NCBI RefSeq assembly: GCF_002081825.1
Contig: NZ_MUKU01000028.1
Span: 1-64,000, forward strand
DNA from: Chromobacterium haemolyticum
Lineage (GTDB): Bacteria > Pseudomonadota > Gammaproteobacteria > Burkholderiales > Chromobacteriaceae
Length of the DNA stretch: 64,000 nucleotides
Direction: 5' to 3'
Shown here: positions 53,491-61,424 of the stretch, piece after piece
How the letters are laid out: every line of letters starts with the position of its first letter
Position numbering within the stretch: position 1 is the stretch's first letter
Position numbers and translations under genes: made by a program
Notes under the pieces: model-generated
The model's database searches: none
What the model was told of the DNA's origin: nothing
The model's input: the letters and a program-made list of their open reading frames with translations, nothing else

Positions 53491-54602
53491 CAGTCGAACC
53501 TCCGCATGGCCAAGCCACAGGCCACCAGCAGCGCCGGCGCGTCCATCAGCAGTTCCTTCAGACGGATATGGCTGGATTGCACCATGGTGCTGAACGGGTT
53601 GGCGATCATGGTGCTGATCTGGGTGCGGCCGGCCACCGCGTCGTCCAGGCCCGGCAGCATGCTGCAGCCGCCGGCCAGCAGGATGTAGTCGACGCGCAGG
53701 TATTGCGACACGCTGACCGTGGTGTAGAAGAACTGGAGCGCGCGCTGTATCTCCTGGGCCAGAGAATCGACGAAGGGATGCATCAGTTCGGATTCATAGC
53801 CGTCCGGCAGGCTCATCCCGCGTTTGCCGCTTTCCGCTTCTTCGTAGCTGATGCCGTAGCGGCGCTGGATGTCGCGCGTCAATTGCTGGCCGCCGAACAC
53901 CTGTTCGCGGTAATAAACTTGTTGGTTGTTGCGGATAACGTTGCAGTGGATGCGGGTGGCGCCGATGTCGAACAGGGCGAAGGTCTGGTTCATGCCTTGT
54001 TCCGGCAACTGCTGCTCGACCTGTTCGAAAGCCGTCATCATGGCGAAAGATTCAACGTCCACTACCTGAGCGCGCAGGCCGGCCATTTCCACCACCGCCA
54101 CGCGCTCTTCCACTTTTTCCTTGCGGGCGGCGCAAAGCAGCACTTCCAGATCGTCGATGCTGGACGGCGCCGGCCCCAGCACCTGATGGTCCAGGTTCAC
54201 CTCTTCCAGCGGGAAGGGAATGCTCTGGTTGGCTTCGGATTCGATCAATTCCGCCAAGTTGTCGGTCTGGCTGACCGGTACCAGCAGCTTCTTATAAATA
54301 GCCATCGCCGTGGGAATCGCGATGGCGACGTGGCGGGTGGGGCTGCCCAGCCGCTTCCAGGCGCGGCGCAGGGTTTCCGCTATGCCTTCGATGTCCACCA
54401 GGTTGCCGTCGCTGATCGCGTCTTTGGGCAAGATTTCAATCACATAGCGCTCAACCTGGCAATTTTTACCCGAGCGGGATAGCTCCACCAGTTTGATGGC
54501 GGTGCTGCTGATATCCAGTCCCAACATTGGAACATTTTTGGCCTTCCCCAATCCAAGTTGTTCTAGCCAGGGCGGGGCGGATTTGAGTTTGTCGATAAGC
54601 AT
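53490..54602 (-). CDS. pilM: Type IV pilus assembly ATPase-like protein PilM
   Basis: A 370-residue actin-like cytosolic protein: MLGLDISSTAIKLVELSR, FALFDIGATRIHCNVIRN, and YILLAGGCSMLPGLDDAVAGRT. It binds the PilN tail. GAGG lies six bases before ATG, and a hairpin (GCGACAG/CTGTCGC, 54625-54647) is in its leader. It is divergent from mrcA, a linkage also seen in Pseudomonas and Neisseria. Confidence 0.96.
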   Translation of the reverse strand: MLIDKLKSAPPWLEQLGLGKAKNVPMLGLDISSTAIKLVELSRSGKNCQVERYVIEILPKDAISDGNLVDIEGIAETLRRAWKRLGSPTRHVAIAIPTAMAIYKKLLVPVSQTDNLAELIESEANQSIPFPLEEVNLDHQVLGPAPSSIDDLEVLLCAARKEKVEERVAVVEMAGLRAQVVDVESFAMMTAFEQVEQQLPEQGMNQTFALFDIGATRIHCNVIRNNQQVYYREQVFGGQQLTRDIQRRYGISYEEAESGKRGMSLPDGYESELMHPFVDSLAQEIQRALQFFYTTVSVSQYLRVDYILLAGGCSMLPGLDDAVAGRTQISTMIANPFSTMVQSSHIRLKELLMDAPALLVACGLAMRRFD

Positions 54603-54624
54603 CAGGTGCCTCGATTGGTCCTAT

Positions 54625-54688
54625 GCGACAGTTTTTTGGCCTGTCGCTGCCATTGTTTGTCTTGCGTGCTTTCACAAGACGTTATAAT
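54625..54688. promoter_or_regulatory. Divergent pilM-mrcA control region with two dyads
   Basis: A perfect TATAAT (54683-54688) faces mrcA, with TTGCGT 15 bases upstream as the nearest -35 candidate, an unusually short spacer. The dyad GTCTTG/CAAGAC (54659-54680) covers that -35. A second dyad, GCGACAG/CTGTCGC (54625-54647), lies on the pilM side and would form a hairpin in the pilM leader. Confidence 0.48.
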
Positions 54689-54717
54689 CCGGTTTCCAGT
54701 GAAAGCCCATTGTAAAT

Positions 54718-57081
54718 ATGCTAAGACGAATCCTCGCAATACTTGCAGGTCTGTTTCTAGGTGGAGCCGTATTGGTTGCTGGCGCAGGCGCCATTGCAAT
54801 CATCATAACCTACCCGCGCTTGCCGAGTCTTGATGTACTGACGGACTATCGTCCGAAAATTCCCCTTCGCGTATATTCCGCCGACAATCAACTGATAGGC
54901 GAATTCGGCGAAGAACGTCGTTCTTTCTCCCGCATCCACGAAGTGCCGCAGCTGATGAAGCAGGCGGTGATGGCGGCAGAGGACGAGCGTTTCTACCAGC
55001 ACAGCGGCGTCGATTACGTCGGCGTGGTGCGCGCGGCAGTGGGCAATCTGGTGTCCGGACACGCCCGTTCTGGCGCCAGCACCATCACCATGCAGGTGGC
55101 CAAGAATTTCTTTCTGTCCAGCGAGAAAACCTTTACCCGCAAGTTCAACGAAGCGCTGCTGGCCTTCAAAATCGAACACACGCTGACCAAGGACCAGATC
55201 CTGGAGCTGTACTTCAACCAGATCTATCTGGGGCAGCGCGCCTACGGCTTCTCCGCCGCGGCTCAGGCTTATTACGGCAAGCCGCTGGCGGACTTGTCCG
55301 TGGCGGAAATGGCGATGCTGGCCGGCCTGCCCAAGGCGCCGTCCGCCTACAACCCCATCGTCAATCCTGACCGAGCCCGTCTGCGCCAGCAATACGTGCT
55401 GCGCCGGATGCGCGAGCTCAACTTCATCACGCAGGAGCAATACGACGCCGCCTTGGCGGAGCCGATGAAGCTGGCCAGCCAGAGCGCGGACAGCAGCAGC
55501 CAGCCGGCGCAGTATGTGGCGGAAATGGTGCGCCAGGCGATGTATGAGCGCTATCGCGAATCGGCGTACACCGAAGGCTTCAAGGTCTACACCACGCTGG
55601 ACAGCCGCCATCAGAAATGGGCGTACGATGCCTTGCGCGCCGGTCTGGTGGATTACGACCGCAAAATGGGCTATCGCGGCCCCGAGAGCACGGTGGAACT
55701 GTCCGGCGCCGAAGGCGAGCAGCAGACCGAGGCGCTGGACGACGCCATCAGCGAGCTGCGCGACAGCGGCGACATGTTGCCGGCCATCGTCTTGTCCGCC
55801 AGCCCGGCGGAAGTGCGCGCTTATATGCGCGGCGGCAAGGTGGCGGTGATCAAGGGCAACGGCCTGGACTTCGCCCGCCGCGCTCTGGGCGGCAAGGTGA
55901 GCGCCGCGCAACAGATCCGCCGTGGTTCGGTAATCCGCATCCGCGCGCATGAAAAAGGCTATTGGGAAATCGTGCAGATGCCGGAAGTGGAGGGCGCTTT
56001 CGTGTCCATGGATACCCGCACCGGCGCGATCCGCTCGCTGGTGGGCGGTTTCGACTTCAACCGCCGCAGCTTCAACCATGTGACTCAGGCCTGGCGTCAG
56101 CCTGGCTCCACCTTCAAGCCCTTCATCTACTCCGCCGGCATCGAGCGCGGCCTGACGCCGTCTACGATGATCAACGACGCGCCGCTGTCGGTGGTGGGTG
56201 CGGACGGCCAGCGCTGGGAACCCAAGAACGACAACGGCAAATTCGCCGGCATGATCACCATGCGCAGCGGCCTGACCCAGTCCAAAAACCTGGTGTCCGT
56301 GCGGGTGCTGATGGCCACCGGCACCGATTACGCCCAGCAGTACATCCAGCGTTTCGGCTTCGCCGCCAAGCAGCATCCGGCCTACCTGACCATGGCGCTG
56401 GGCGCCGGCGCGGTGACGCCGCTGCAAATGGTGGAGGGCTACTCGGTGTTCGCCAACGGCGGCTACCGCAGCAAGGGCTATTTCATCGACCGCATCGAAG
56501 ACCAGTCCGGCCGCGTGTTGGCCAAGACCGTGCCTACCGTCGCAGGCCAGAACGCGCCGCAGGCGATAGACCCGCGCAACGCCTTCATCATGAGCTCCAT
56601 GCTCAAGGATGTGGTGCGCTACGGTACCGGCTACCGCGCGATGAGCCTGGGTCGCACCGATCTGGCCGGCAAGACCGGCACCACCTCGGATTGGAAGGAC
56701 GCCTGGTTCGTCGGCTACAACCCCAATCTGGTGGCCGCCGCCTGGGTGGGCTTCGATCAGCCGCGCTCGCTGGGCCGTTATGGCTACGGCGGCACCGCGG
56801 CGTTGCCGGTGTGGATCAACTACATGGCCAACGCGCTCAAGGGCCAGCCGGAAGTGGACATGCCGGTACCGGAAGGCATCGTGGTCAAGGCGGGCGCCGG
56901 CCAGCGCGGCGGCGACGAGTACTACTACGAAGAATTCCAGAAGACCAATCCGGAACTGAAGGTGGACAACCACGGCGCGGTGCCGGGCTCGGGCGGCGAC
57001 GCCAGCGGCGGCGCCAGCGAGACGCCGGACAAGCCGGCCGCTCAGGATGCGGTGGAGAACGTCAAAGACCAGTTGTTCTAA
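54718..57081 (+). CDS. mrcA: Penicillin-binding protein 1A (bifunctional)
   Basis: A 787-residue peptidoglycan synthase. An N-terminal anchor is followed by a glycosyltransferase domain (AAEDERFYQHSGVDYVG, GASTITMQVAKNFFLS, FNEALLAFKIEHTLTKDQILELYFNQIYLG) and, after a linker, a transpeptidase domain with catalytic S-T-F-K (QPGSTFKPFIY), S-K-N (TQSKNLVSV) and K-T-G (AGKTGTTSDWKD). The C-terminus is glycine- and proline-rich and charged. Divergent from pilM. A degenerate repeat and a terminator follow. Confidence 0.97.
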   Translation: MLRRILAILAGLFLGGAVLVAGAGAIAIIITYPRLPSLDVLTDYRPKIPLRVYSADNQLIGEFGEERRSFSRIHEVPQLMKQAVMAAEDERFYQHSGVDYVGVVRAAVGNLVSGHARSGASTITMQVAKNFFLSSEKTFTRKFNEALLAFKIEHTLTKDQILELYFNQIYLGQRAYGFSAAAQAYYGKPLADLSVAEMAMLAGLPKAPSAYNPIVNPDRARLRQQYVLRRMRELNFITQEQYDAALAEPMKLASQSADSSSQPAQYVAEMVRQAMYERYRESAYTEGFKVYTTLDSRHQKWAYDALRAGLVDYDRKMGYRGPESTVELSGAEGEQQTEALDDAISELRDSGDMLPAIVLSASPAEVRAYMRGGKVAVIKGNGLDFARRALGGKVSAAQQIRRGSVIRIRAHEKGYWEIVQMPEVEGAFVSMDTRTGAIRSLVGGFDFNRRSFNHVTQAWRQPGSTFKPFIYSAGIERGLTPSTMINDAPLSVVGADGQRWEPKNDNGKFAGMITMRSGLTQSKNLVSVRVLMATGTDYAQQYIQRFGFAAKQHPAYLTMALGAGAVTPLQMVEGYSVFANGGYRSKGYFIDRIEDQSGRVLAKTVPTVAGQNAPQAIDPRNAFIMSSMLKDVVRYGTGYRAMSLGRTDLAGKTGTTSDWKDAWFVGYNPNLVAAAWVGFDQPRSLGRYGYGGTAALPVWINYMANALKGQPEVDMPVPEGIVVKAGAGQRGGDEYYYEEFQKTNPELKVDNHGAVPGSGGDASGGASETPDKPAAQDAVENVKDQLF

Positions 57082-57124
57082 GATCGTAAACAGGTTCTAA
57101 AAACGTTTTCCATTCAATGCTGCA
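57082..57124. repeat. Interspersed repeat, degenerate copy D
   Basis: Directly after the mrcA stop, GATCGTAAACAGGTTC resembles one end of the repeat, and AAAACGTTTTCCATTCAATGCTGCAT resembles its AAAACGCTTTC-AGAATGCTCAT core. The middle is missing. The match is partial and less sure than the other copies. Confidence 0.5.
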
Positions 57125-57125
57125 T

Positions 57126-57153
57126 AGCCCCGCCTTCCGGCGGGGCTTTTTTC
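57126..57153 (+). terminator. Rho-independent terminator of mrcA
   Basis: AGCCCCGCC and GGCGGGGCT form a nine-base stem around TTCC, followed by six Ts. It ends 12 bases before the convergent gdhA stop. Confidence 0.93.
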
Positions 57154-57164
57154 TTGGCGCTCGC

Positions 57165-58505
57165 TCAGATCACGCCTTGCGCCAGCATCGCCGCGGCCAC
57201 CTTGCCGAAGGCCGCCACATTGGCGCCGCGGGCGTAGTCGACCGCGCCGTCCGGCTGACTTCCATGCCGCACGCAGGCCTCATGAATCTCCTCCATGATC
57301 CTGCGCAGCCGGGCGTCCACTTCCTGAGCGCTCCAGGGCAGGTGGGTGGCGTTCTGGCTCATTTCCAGGCCGGACACCGCCACGCCGCCGGCGTTGGACG
57401 CCTTGCCGGGCGCGTACAGCGCGCCGGCCCGCTGAAAGCGCTGCGCCGCTTGGGCGGAGCAGGGCATATTGGCCCCTTCCGCTACGCAGAAGCAGCCATT
57501 GGCCAACAAGGCTTCCGCGTCGTCGGCGTCCAGCTCGTTTTGCGTGGCGCAGGGCAGCGCGATATCGCAGCGCAAACGCCACGGCCGCTGCCCAAGGAGA
57601 AAGTCCAGGCCATGGTGGGCGGCGAAAGCGGCCAGCCGGCCGCGGCGCTGGTGCTTGTGTTCAACCAAGGCCGCCAGCAAGTCCGGGCTGAGGCCGTCCG
57701 GCAGGCTGAGCGTGCCTTCCGAATCCGACAGGCTGATCACCCGGACGCCCAGCGCCAGCAGCTTTTCCGCCGCGTACAGCGCGACGTTGCCTGAGCCGGA
57801 CAAGGTCGCGCGTTGGCCGGCCAGCGTTTGTCCGCGCGTGGCCAGCATGCGTTCGACGAAATACGCCAGGCCGTAGCCGGTGGCCTCCGGCCGCATCAGG
57901 CTGCCGCCGTAGCTCGGCCCTTTGCCGGTGAACACGCCGGAAAACTGATTGCTCAAGCGCTTGTGCTGTCCGAACAGATAGCCGATCTCGCGCGCGCCGA
58001 CGCCAATGTCGCCGGCCGGGACATCGGTTTCCGCGCCGATGTGGCGGAACAGCTCGCTGGCGAAAGCCTGGCAAAAACGCATCACCTCGCCCTCGCTTTT
58101 GCCCTTGGGGTCGAAGTCAGCGCCGCCTTTGGCGCCGCCCAGCGGCAGGCCGGTCAAGGCGTTCTTGAAGGTTTGTTCGAAAGCCAGGAATTTCAGCGTG
58201 CCCAGCGTCACCGAGGGGTGGAAGCGCAGGCCGCCCTTGTACGGGCCCAGCGCGCTGTTCATCTGCACCCGGTAGCCGCGGTTGACCTGGACGCGGCCGT
58301 GATCGTCCACCCAGGACACGCGGAACAGGATGACGCGCTCCGGTTCCAGCAGCCGTTCCAGCAGGCCGTGGTCGAAGAGGTGCGGATGGCTGCGGAGGAA
58401 ATCGTCCAGGCCGTGCAGCACTTCCGCCGCCGCCTGGTGGAATTCGGTCTGTTCCGGGTCGCGCAGGCGGACCCGATCCAATAAAGTTTGAAGAGCATGA
58501 TGCAT
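57165..58505 (-). CDS. gdhA: Glutamate dehydrogenase, NADP-type
   Basis: A 446-residue hexameric-type enzyme that aminates 2-oxoglutarate. Key stretches: GPYKGGLRFHPSV, KNALTGLPLGGAKGGADFDPKGKSEGEV, VPAGDIGVGAREIGYLFG, GSGNVALYAAEKLL and CFCVAEGANMP. The start codon is ATG at 58505 with AAGG eight bases upstream. The long 399-base gap upstream separates it from nuoA. Confidence 0.95.
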   Translation of the reverse strand: MHHALQTLLDRVRLRDPEQTEFHQAAAEVLHGLDDFLRSHPHLFDHGLLERLLEPERVILFRVSWVDDHGRVQVNRGYRVQMNSALGPYKGGLRFHPSVTLGTLKFLAFEQTFKNALTGLPLGGAKGGADFDPKGKSEGEVMRFCQAFASELFRHIGAETDVPAGDIGVGAREIGYLFGQHKRLSNQFSGVFTGKGPSYGGSLMRPEATGYGLAYFVERMLATRGQTLAGQRATLSGSGNVALYAAEKLLALGVRVISLSDSEGTLSLPDGLSPDLLAALVEHKHQRRGRLAAFAAHHGLDFLLGQRPWRLRCDIALPCATQNELDADDAEALLANGCFCVAEGANMPCSAQAAQRFQRAGALYAPGKASNAGGVAVSGLEMSQNATHLPWSAQEVDARLRRIMEEIHEACVRHGSQPDGAVDYARGANVAAFGKVAAAMLAQGVI

Positions 58506-58904
58506 GGACAAGACCTTTGGTCTGGCGGGCCGCGCAGGCGTCGGCGGCCCTGTGTTGTCATGGGTCGTGTAAAAGAGCGGTCCGCAGCGCCGAAGCTTGA
58601 TATGAGTTGTGAGCGAGGTGTCCGGCGAAGCGGTGGTATGTTTGCCTGGCCGCGGGTGGCGGGCGAGCTTGCCGCGGAGCGGCGGGGGCGAGCGGGTCCG
58701 ATCGGACGCGGGGCCGGGAGCCGCGTCGCTCGGGGTGGCCGGGCGGCGCGGAAAACCTCAGTGTAACCGATATCCCCGTTGCTCTCCGCCCGGCCTGGTC
58801 GTCATGACGGGCCGCTTTCCAACGGTATATTTCCCCCAAGGTGCAAACTTGGAGCTTGGGGGTGGTCTATCTCTCTTTCCAAACCATTCGGAGGAGTAGG
58901 CCCC
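58506..58904. promoter_or_regulatory. gdhA-nuoA intergenic region (399 bases)
   Basis: No gene is supported here; an open frame at 58609-58899 has no recognisable sequence. Features seen are a perfect 12-base palindrome GTCCGATCGGAC (58695-58706), and the nuoA leader in which CCCCCAAG (58833-58840) can pair with CTTGGGGG (58855-58862) or, by its inner CCAAG, with CTTGG (58848-58852). GGTATATT near 58824-58831 is a possible nuoA -10 region. Confidence 0.45.
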
Positions 58905-59261
58905 ATGCTGCAGAATTACTTTCCCATCCTGTTATTCATCGTTGTCGGACTGCTGGTGGGCGTGGTGCCGCTGCTGATGGGCAAGTTGTTGGGGCCTAAT
59001 CGGCCGGATCCGGAAAAACTGTCGCCGTATGAATGCGGCTTCGAGGCTTTCGAAGACGCGCGCATGCGCTTCGACGTCCGCTACTACCTGGTGGCCATCT
59101 TGTTCATCCTGTTCGATCTGGAAGTCGCCTTCATGATCCCCTGGGCGGTGACGTTGAAGGAGCTGGGCGGTTTTGGCCTGGGCGCGATGGCGGTGTTCCT
59201 GGGCGTGCTGGTCGTCGGCTTCATCTATGAATGGAAGAAGGGCGCTTTGCAGTGGGACTGA
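58905..59261 (+). CDS. nuoA: NADH-quinone oxidoreductase subunit A (solitary nuoA)
   Basis: A 118-residue, three-helix membrane subunit of complex I. It has the conserved [35 protein letters not shown] loop that lies near the quinone site, and a normal length. GGAGGAG lies eight bases before ATG. nuoB does not follow: a strong terminator comes 24 bases after the stop and the next genes are unrelated. It is either a second copy or has been separated from the main nuo operon. Confidence 0.92.
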   Translation: MLQNYFPILLFIVVGLLVGVVPLLMGKLLGPNRPDPEKLSPYECGFEAFEDARMRFDVRYYLVAILFILFDLEVAFMIPWAVTLKELGGFGLGAMAVFLGVLVVGFIYEWKKGALQWD

Positions 59262-59284
59262 CGATAGGCTGAGCCATCGCCCTC

Positions 59285-59319
59285 ACCCGCGCCCGCTTTG
59301 CCGGCGCGGGTTTGTTTTT
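59285..59319 (+). terminator. Rho-independent terminator of nuoA
   Basis: ACCCGCGCC (59285-59293) and GGCGCGGGT (59303-59311) pair around a nine-base loop and are followed by TTTGTTTTT. It shows that nuoA is transcribed alone. Confidence 0.88.
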
Positions 59320-59330
59320 GGGGCGCGGCT

Positions 59331-59389
59331 CCGGAACCTGTTCAACGCCGTATCGGCGAAGCGCGGCAGACTTTGAACAGGCTCTCAGG
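59331..59389. repeat. Interspersed repeat, internally deleted copy B
   Basis: About 59 bases that keep both ends of the repeat (GAACCTGTTCAACGCCGTATCGGCGAAGCG at one side, GCAGACTTTGAACAGGCTCTCAG at the other) but lack the middle 75-90 bases. The terminal GAACCTGTTCA/TGAACAGGCTC are near-inverted copies of each other. It includes the stop codon of the membrane protein gene at 59385. Confidence 0.75.
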
Positions 59390-60647
59390 CCAAGGCGCGC
59401 CGGCCGGCGAGATAGCGACGCAACAAGGCCGCCGCCAGCCCGGCCCAGTAAAGTCCCAGTCCCAGCGCGGCGGCGAACAGCGGCAGGCGATAGCCGCTGA
59501 GGATCCAGGCCAGGCCGCAGCCGACCCAGACGCCGTGCAGGCTCAGCAGCCGGCGGTGGGAGGCCTCGCCCAGCAATTCATGCGTGGCCGGCAATTGCCG
59601 CCTGGGCAGGCCGCGCTGCTTCAGGTCCAGCCAGGCGAGGAAGGGCAGGATCTTGCCCTGCATGGCGAGCACCGCGCCCAGGCCGAAGCCGCCCAGCCAG
59701 AGCCAGCCGGCCAGCATGGGCGGCGATTCCGACAGCGGCAGCAGGCGCGCGGCGAGCGCGCAGGGCGCGACCGCCGTCATCCAGATCAGGCAGGCTTGCC
59801 AGCCGCGGCGCAAAGGGTCGGCGCGGCGCTGGCTGCGCCTCAAGGCGTTCAACTGCCGCAGGCCCTGCCACAGTACGAATAAGCCCAGCGCGGCCAGCAG
59901 GCTGGCGACGGCGGCGGGCGCCCCCCAGATCAGCGCGGCGCTGCTCAGACACAGCAGGCCGAACAACAGCGTTTCCCGCGGCAGCCGCCCCGTCGCCGGC
60001 GGCGGCGTGACCAGAAACATCGGGATCACCGTGCGCGCCACCGACAGCACCAGCAGCCACAGCCAGCCCAGCGCCGCCCACAGCACGTGATTGTCCAGCA
60101 AGGGGCCCAAGGGCAGCGCGATGCGGCCGCCCAGCAGCAACACCAGGGCTGCGCCAAGACAGGCGGCGACGGCCAGGGCGCACAGCGCCAGCCGCAGGCC
60201 CCGGCTGCCGGCGTCCCGCGCCGGGCTGCGCAGCAAGCCGCGCAGGCCGAACAGCGCCGGCGTCAGCAAGGCCGGCGTCAGTAGCGCGGCGCCCGTCTGC
60301 AGCCACAGCGGCGACAGACCCAGTTGGAAACCGGCCACCAGAAGCGCGCAGCCGGCCTGCAAGGGCAGAAAACAAGCCAGTAGCAGCCGGCGCGGATGCG
60401 GAATCGGCACCCCGGCCGTGACCGCCAGCAACTGCCACAAGGATCCCAGCATCGCATTGCCCAGCACGCCCAGCGCCAGCGCGTGGGTCAGCGCCAGCAC
60501 CTCGGGCAGAAAGCGCGAGGGCGCGCCGTCAGGAAGCGCCGCCAACAAGGCCGCCGTCGCCAGCAGCCAGCAGGGCGCGGCCAGCATATGGGCCAGCGGC
60601 AGCCATAGCGGCGGCGCCTGCTGGTAGTCTAGCCAGGCCTGGCTCAT
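59385..60647 (-). CDS. Twelve-helix membrane protein of the NO cluster, unassigned
   Basis: A 420-residue, very hydrophobic protein with about 12 helices, rich in L, A and W. Conserved-looking histidines inside or next to helices occur in LALTHALALGVLGN, IPHPRRLLL, LLDNHVLWAALGW and ATHELLGEASHRRLLSLHGVW, suggesting heme or copper binding in the manner of oxidase subunit I. It lacks the WHAHEM motif of NnrS, so I do not use that name. Its position after hemerythrin and DUF2249 genes in a nor-linked unit suggests a role in nitric-oxide or respiratory metal handling. An interspersed repeat separates it from the DUF2249 gene. Confidence 0.7.
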   Translation of the reverse strand: MSQAWLDYQQAPPLWLPLAHMLAAPCWLLATAALLAALPDGAPSRFLPEVLALTHALALGVLGNAMLGSLWQLLAVTAGVPIPHPRRLLLACFLPLQAGCALLVAGFQLGLSPLWLQTGAALLTPALLTPALFGLRGLLRSPARDAGSRGLRLALCALAVAACLGAALVLLLGGRIALPLGPLLDNHVLWAALGWLWLLVLSVARTVIPMFLVTPPPATGRLPRETLLFGLLCLSSAALIWGAPAAVASLLAALGLFVLWQGLRQLNALRRSQRRADPLRRGWQACLIWMTAVAPCALAARLLPLSESPPMLAGWLWLGGFGLGAVLAMQGKILPFLAWLDLKQRGLPRRQLPATHELLGEASHRRLLSLHGVWVGCGLAWILSGYRLPLFAAALGLGLYWAGLAAALLRRYLAGRRALA

Positions 60648-60653
60648 AGCCGG

Positions 60654-60799
60654 CTCAGAGCCTGTTCAAAGTCTGCTGCGCTTCGGCGATACGGCGTTAA
60701 AAACGCTTTCAGAATGCTCATGTACCACCTGTACATTCCGCTTCTTCAACCGTTTTCGCCTTGTCTCGCTCTTGCTCGCGAGACTTTGAACCGGCACTA
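60654..60799. repeat. Interspersed repeat, long copy C
   Basis: About 146 bases that match the reverse complement of copy A (47219-47352) over their whole length. It carries the GAGCCTGTTCAAAGTCTGC end also seen in copy B. It has an extra GCAAGAGCGAG-type insertion near one end. It lies inside the leftward transcription unit and provides the last 23 codons and stop of the DUF2249 gene. Confidence 0.82.
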
Positions 60800-60999
60800 A
60801 GAATCAGCACGACGCCGCCGTCTCCCGACAGTTCAAAGCGATACAGCAGGCCGGCTTTTTCCAGCATGGGCAGCAGCGGGGTGGGATGATGGGGCAGCAC
60901 CCAGGCGAGGCTGTCGCCGGGCCGCATCTGTTCGGCGGCGTCCAGGATGATCTCCATCGGCTTGGGCGGCGCCAGGTGGCGCAGGTCTTGCGGGGTCAT
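60718..60999 (-). CDS. DUF2249 protein with a repeat-derived C-terminus
   Basis: A 93-residue protein. Residues 1-70 form the DUF2249 domain (LRHLAPPKPMEIILDAAEQMRPGDSLAWVLPHHPTPLLPMLEKAGL, FELSGDGGVVLILSAG), a small SirA/TusA-like fold found with hemerythrins in NO and denitrification clusters. From SKSREQERDKAK onward the sequence is encoded by the interspersed repeat, so the natural end was probably near residue 72. ATG at 60999 has GAAGG nine bases upstream and overlaps the hemerythrin stop (ATGA). Confidence 0.82.
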   Translation of the reverse strand: MTPQDLRHLAPPKPMEIILDAAEQMRPGDSLAWVLPHHPTPLLPMLEKAGLLYRFELSGDGGVVLILSAGSKSREQERDKAKTVEEAECTGGT

Positions 61000-61424
61000 G
61001 GCTGCGCGCCTTCCGCAATCAACTCCGCCATCTCCGGCAGCGCTTGCGCGCACATGGGGTAGAGCACGTTTTCTTCCTTCATATTGTGTTGCTGCATCAG
61101 GATGAGCAGGGTGTCGTTCAGGCCCAGGAAAGCTTGCAGATGCTGCGCGGCCAGCGCCTCGTCCATGTCCTCCAGCAAATCCCGCATGTCCTGATGCTCC
61201 ATGCGCATGATGCGGGTCGGCCCCATGCTGCTGCCGCTGGCGGCTTCGAAAGCCGGGAACAGCGCGTCTTCTTCAACGGCGAAATGCGCTTCCATCTCCC
61301 GGCGGAAAGCCTGGAAATGGCTCAGGGCCAAGGCCCAGTCCTGCGCGCGGGCCGCGATTTCGCAATCGGCGAAGCGCGCGTCGCAGGCGCGGTGTTGCTC
61401 AACAAGGGTGTCGATGGCGCTCAT
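60996..61424 (-). CDS. Hemerythrin-domain protein
   Basis: A 142-residue four-helix protein with the di-iron ligands of HHE hemerythrins: H11, H47, a glutamate at 51-52, H77, H113 and a glutamate at 117-118. Such proteins bind oxygen or nitric oxide, or repair iron centres (YtfE/DnrN type, which is longer and has an extra N-terminal domain absent here). It is translationally coupled to the SUMT gene upstream and to the DUF2249 gene downstream, each by ATGA. Confidence 0.87.
   Translation of the reverse strand: MSAIDTLVEQHRACDARFADCEIAARAQDWALALSHFQAFRREMEAHFAVEEDALFPAFEAASGSSMGPTRIMRMEHQDMRDLLEDMDEALAAQHLQAFLGLNDTLLILMQQHNMKEENVLYPMCAQALPEMAELIAEGAQP

Noticed and set aside
54757-56973. Open frame of 738 codons on the strand opposite mrcA
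   Set aside because: It is the antisense shadow of a gene with full PBP1a motifs. Its translation is rich in H, A, G and R with no family pattern, as expected from GC-rich third positions.
58609-58899. Possible 96-codon gene between gdhA and nuoA
   Set aside because: No SD, no recognisable sequence, and it covers the nuoA leader and palindrome.
59385-60647. NnrS annotation for the membrane protein
   Set aside because: The histidine motif WHAHEM and the early arginine-rich NnrS start are missing.
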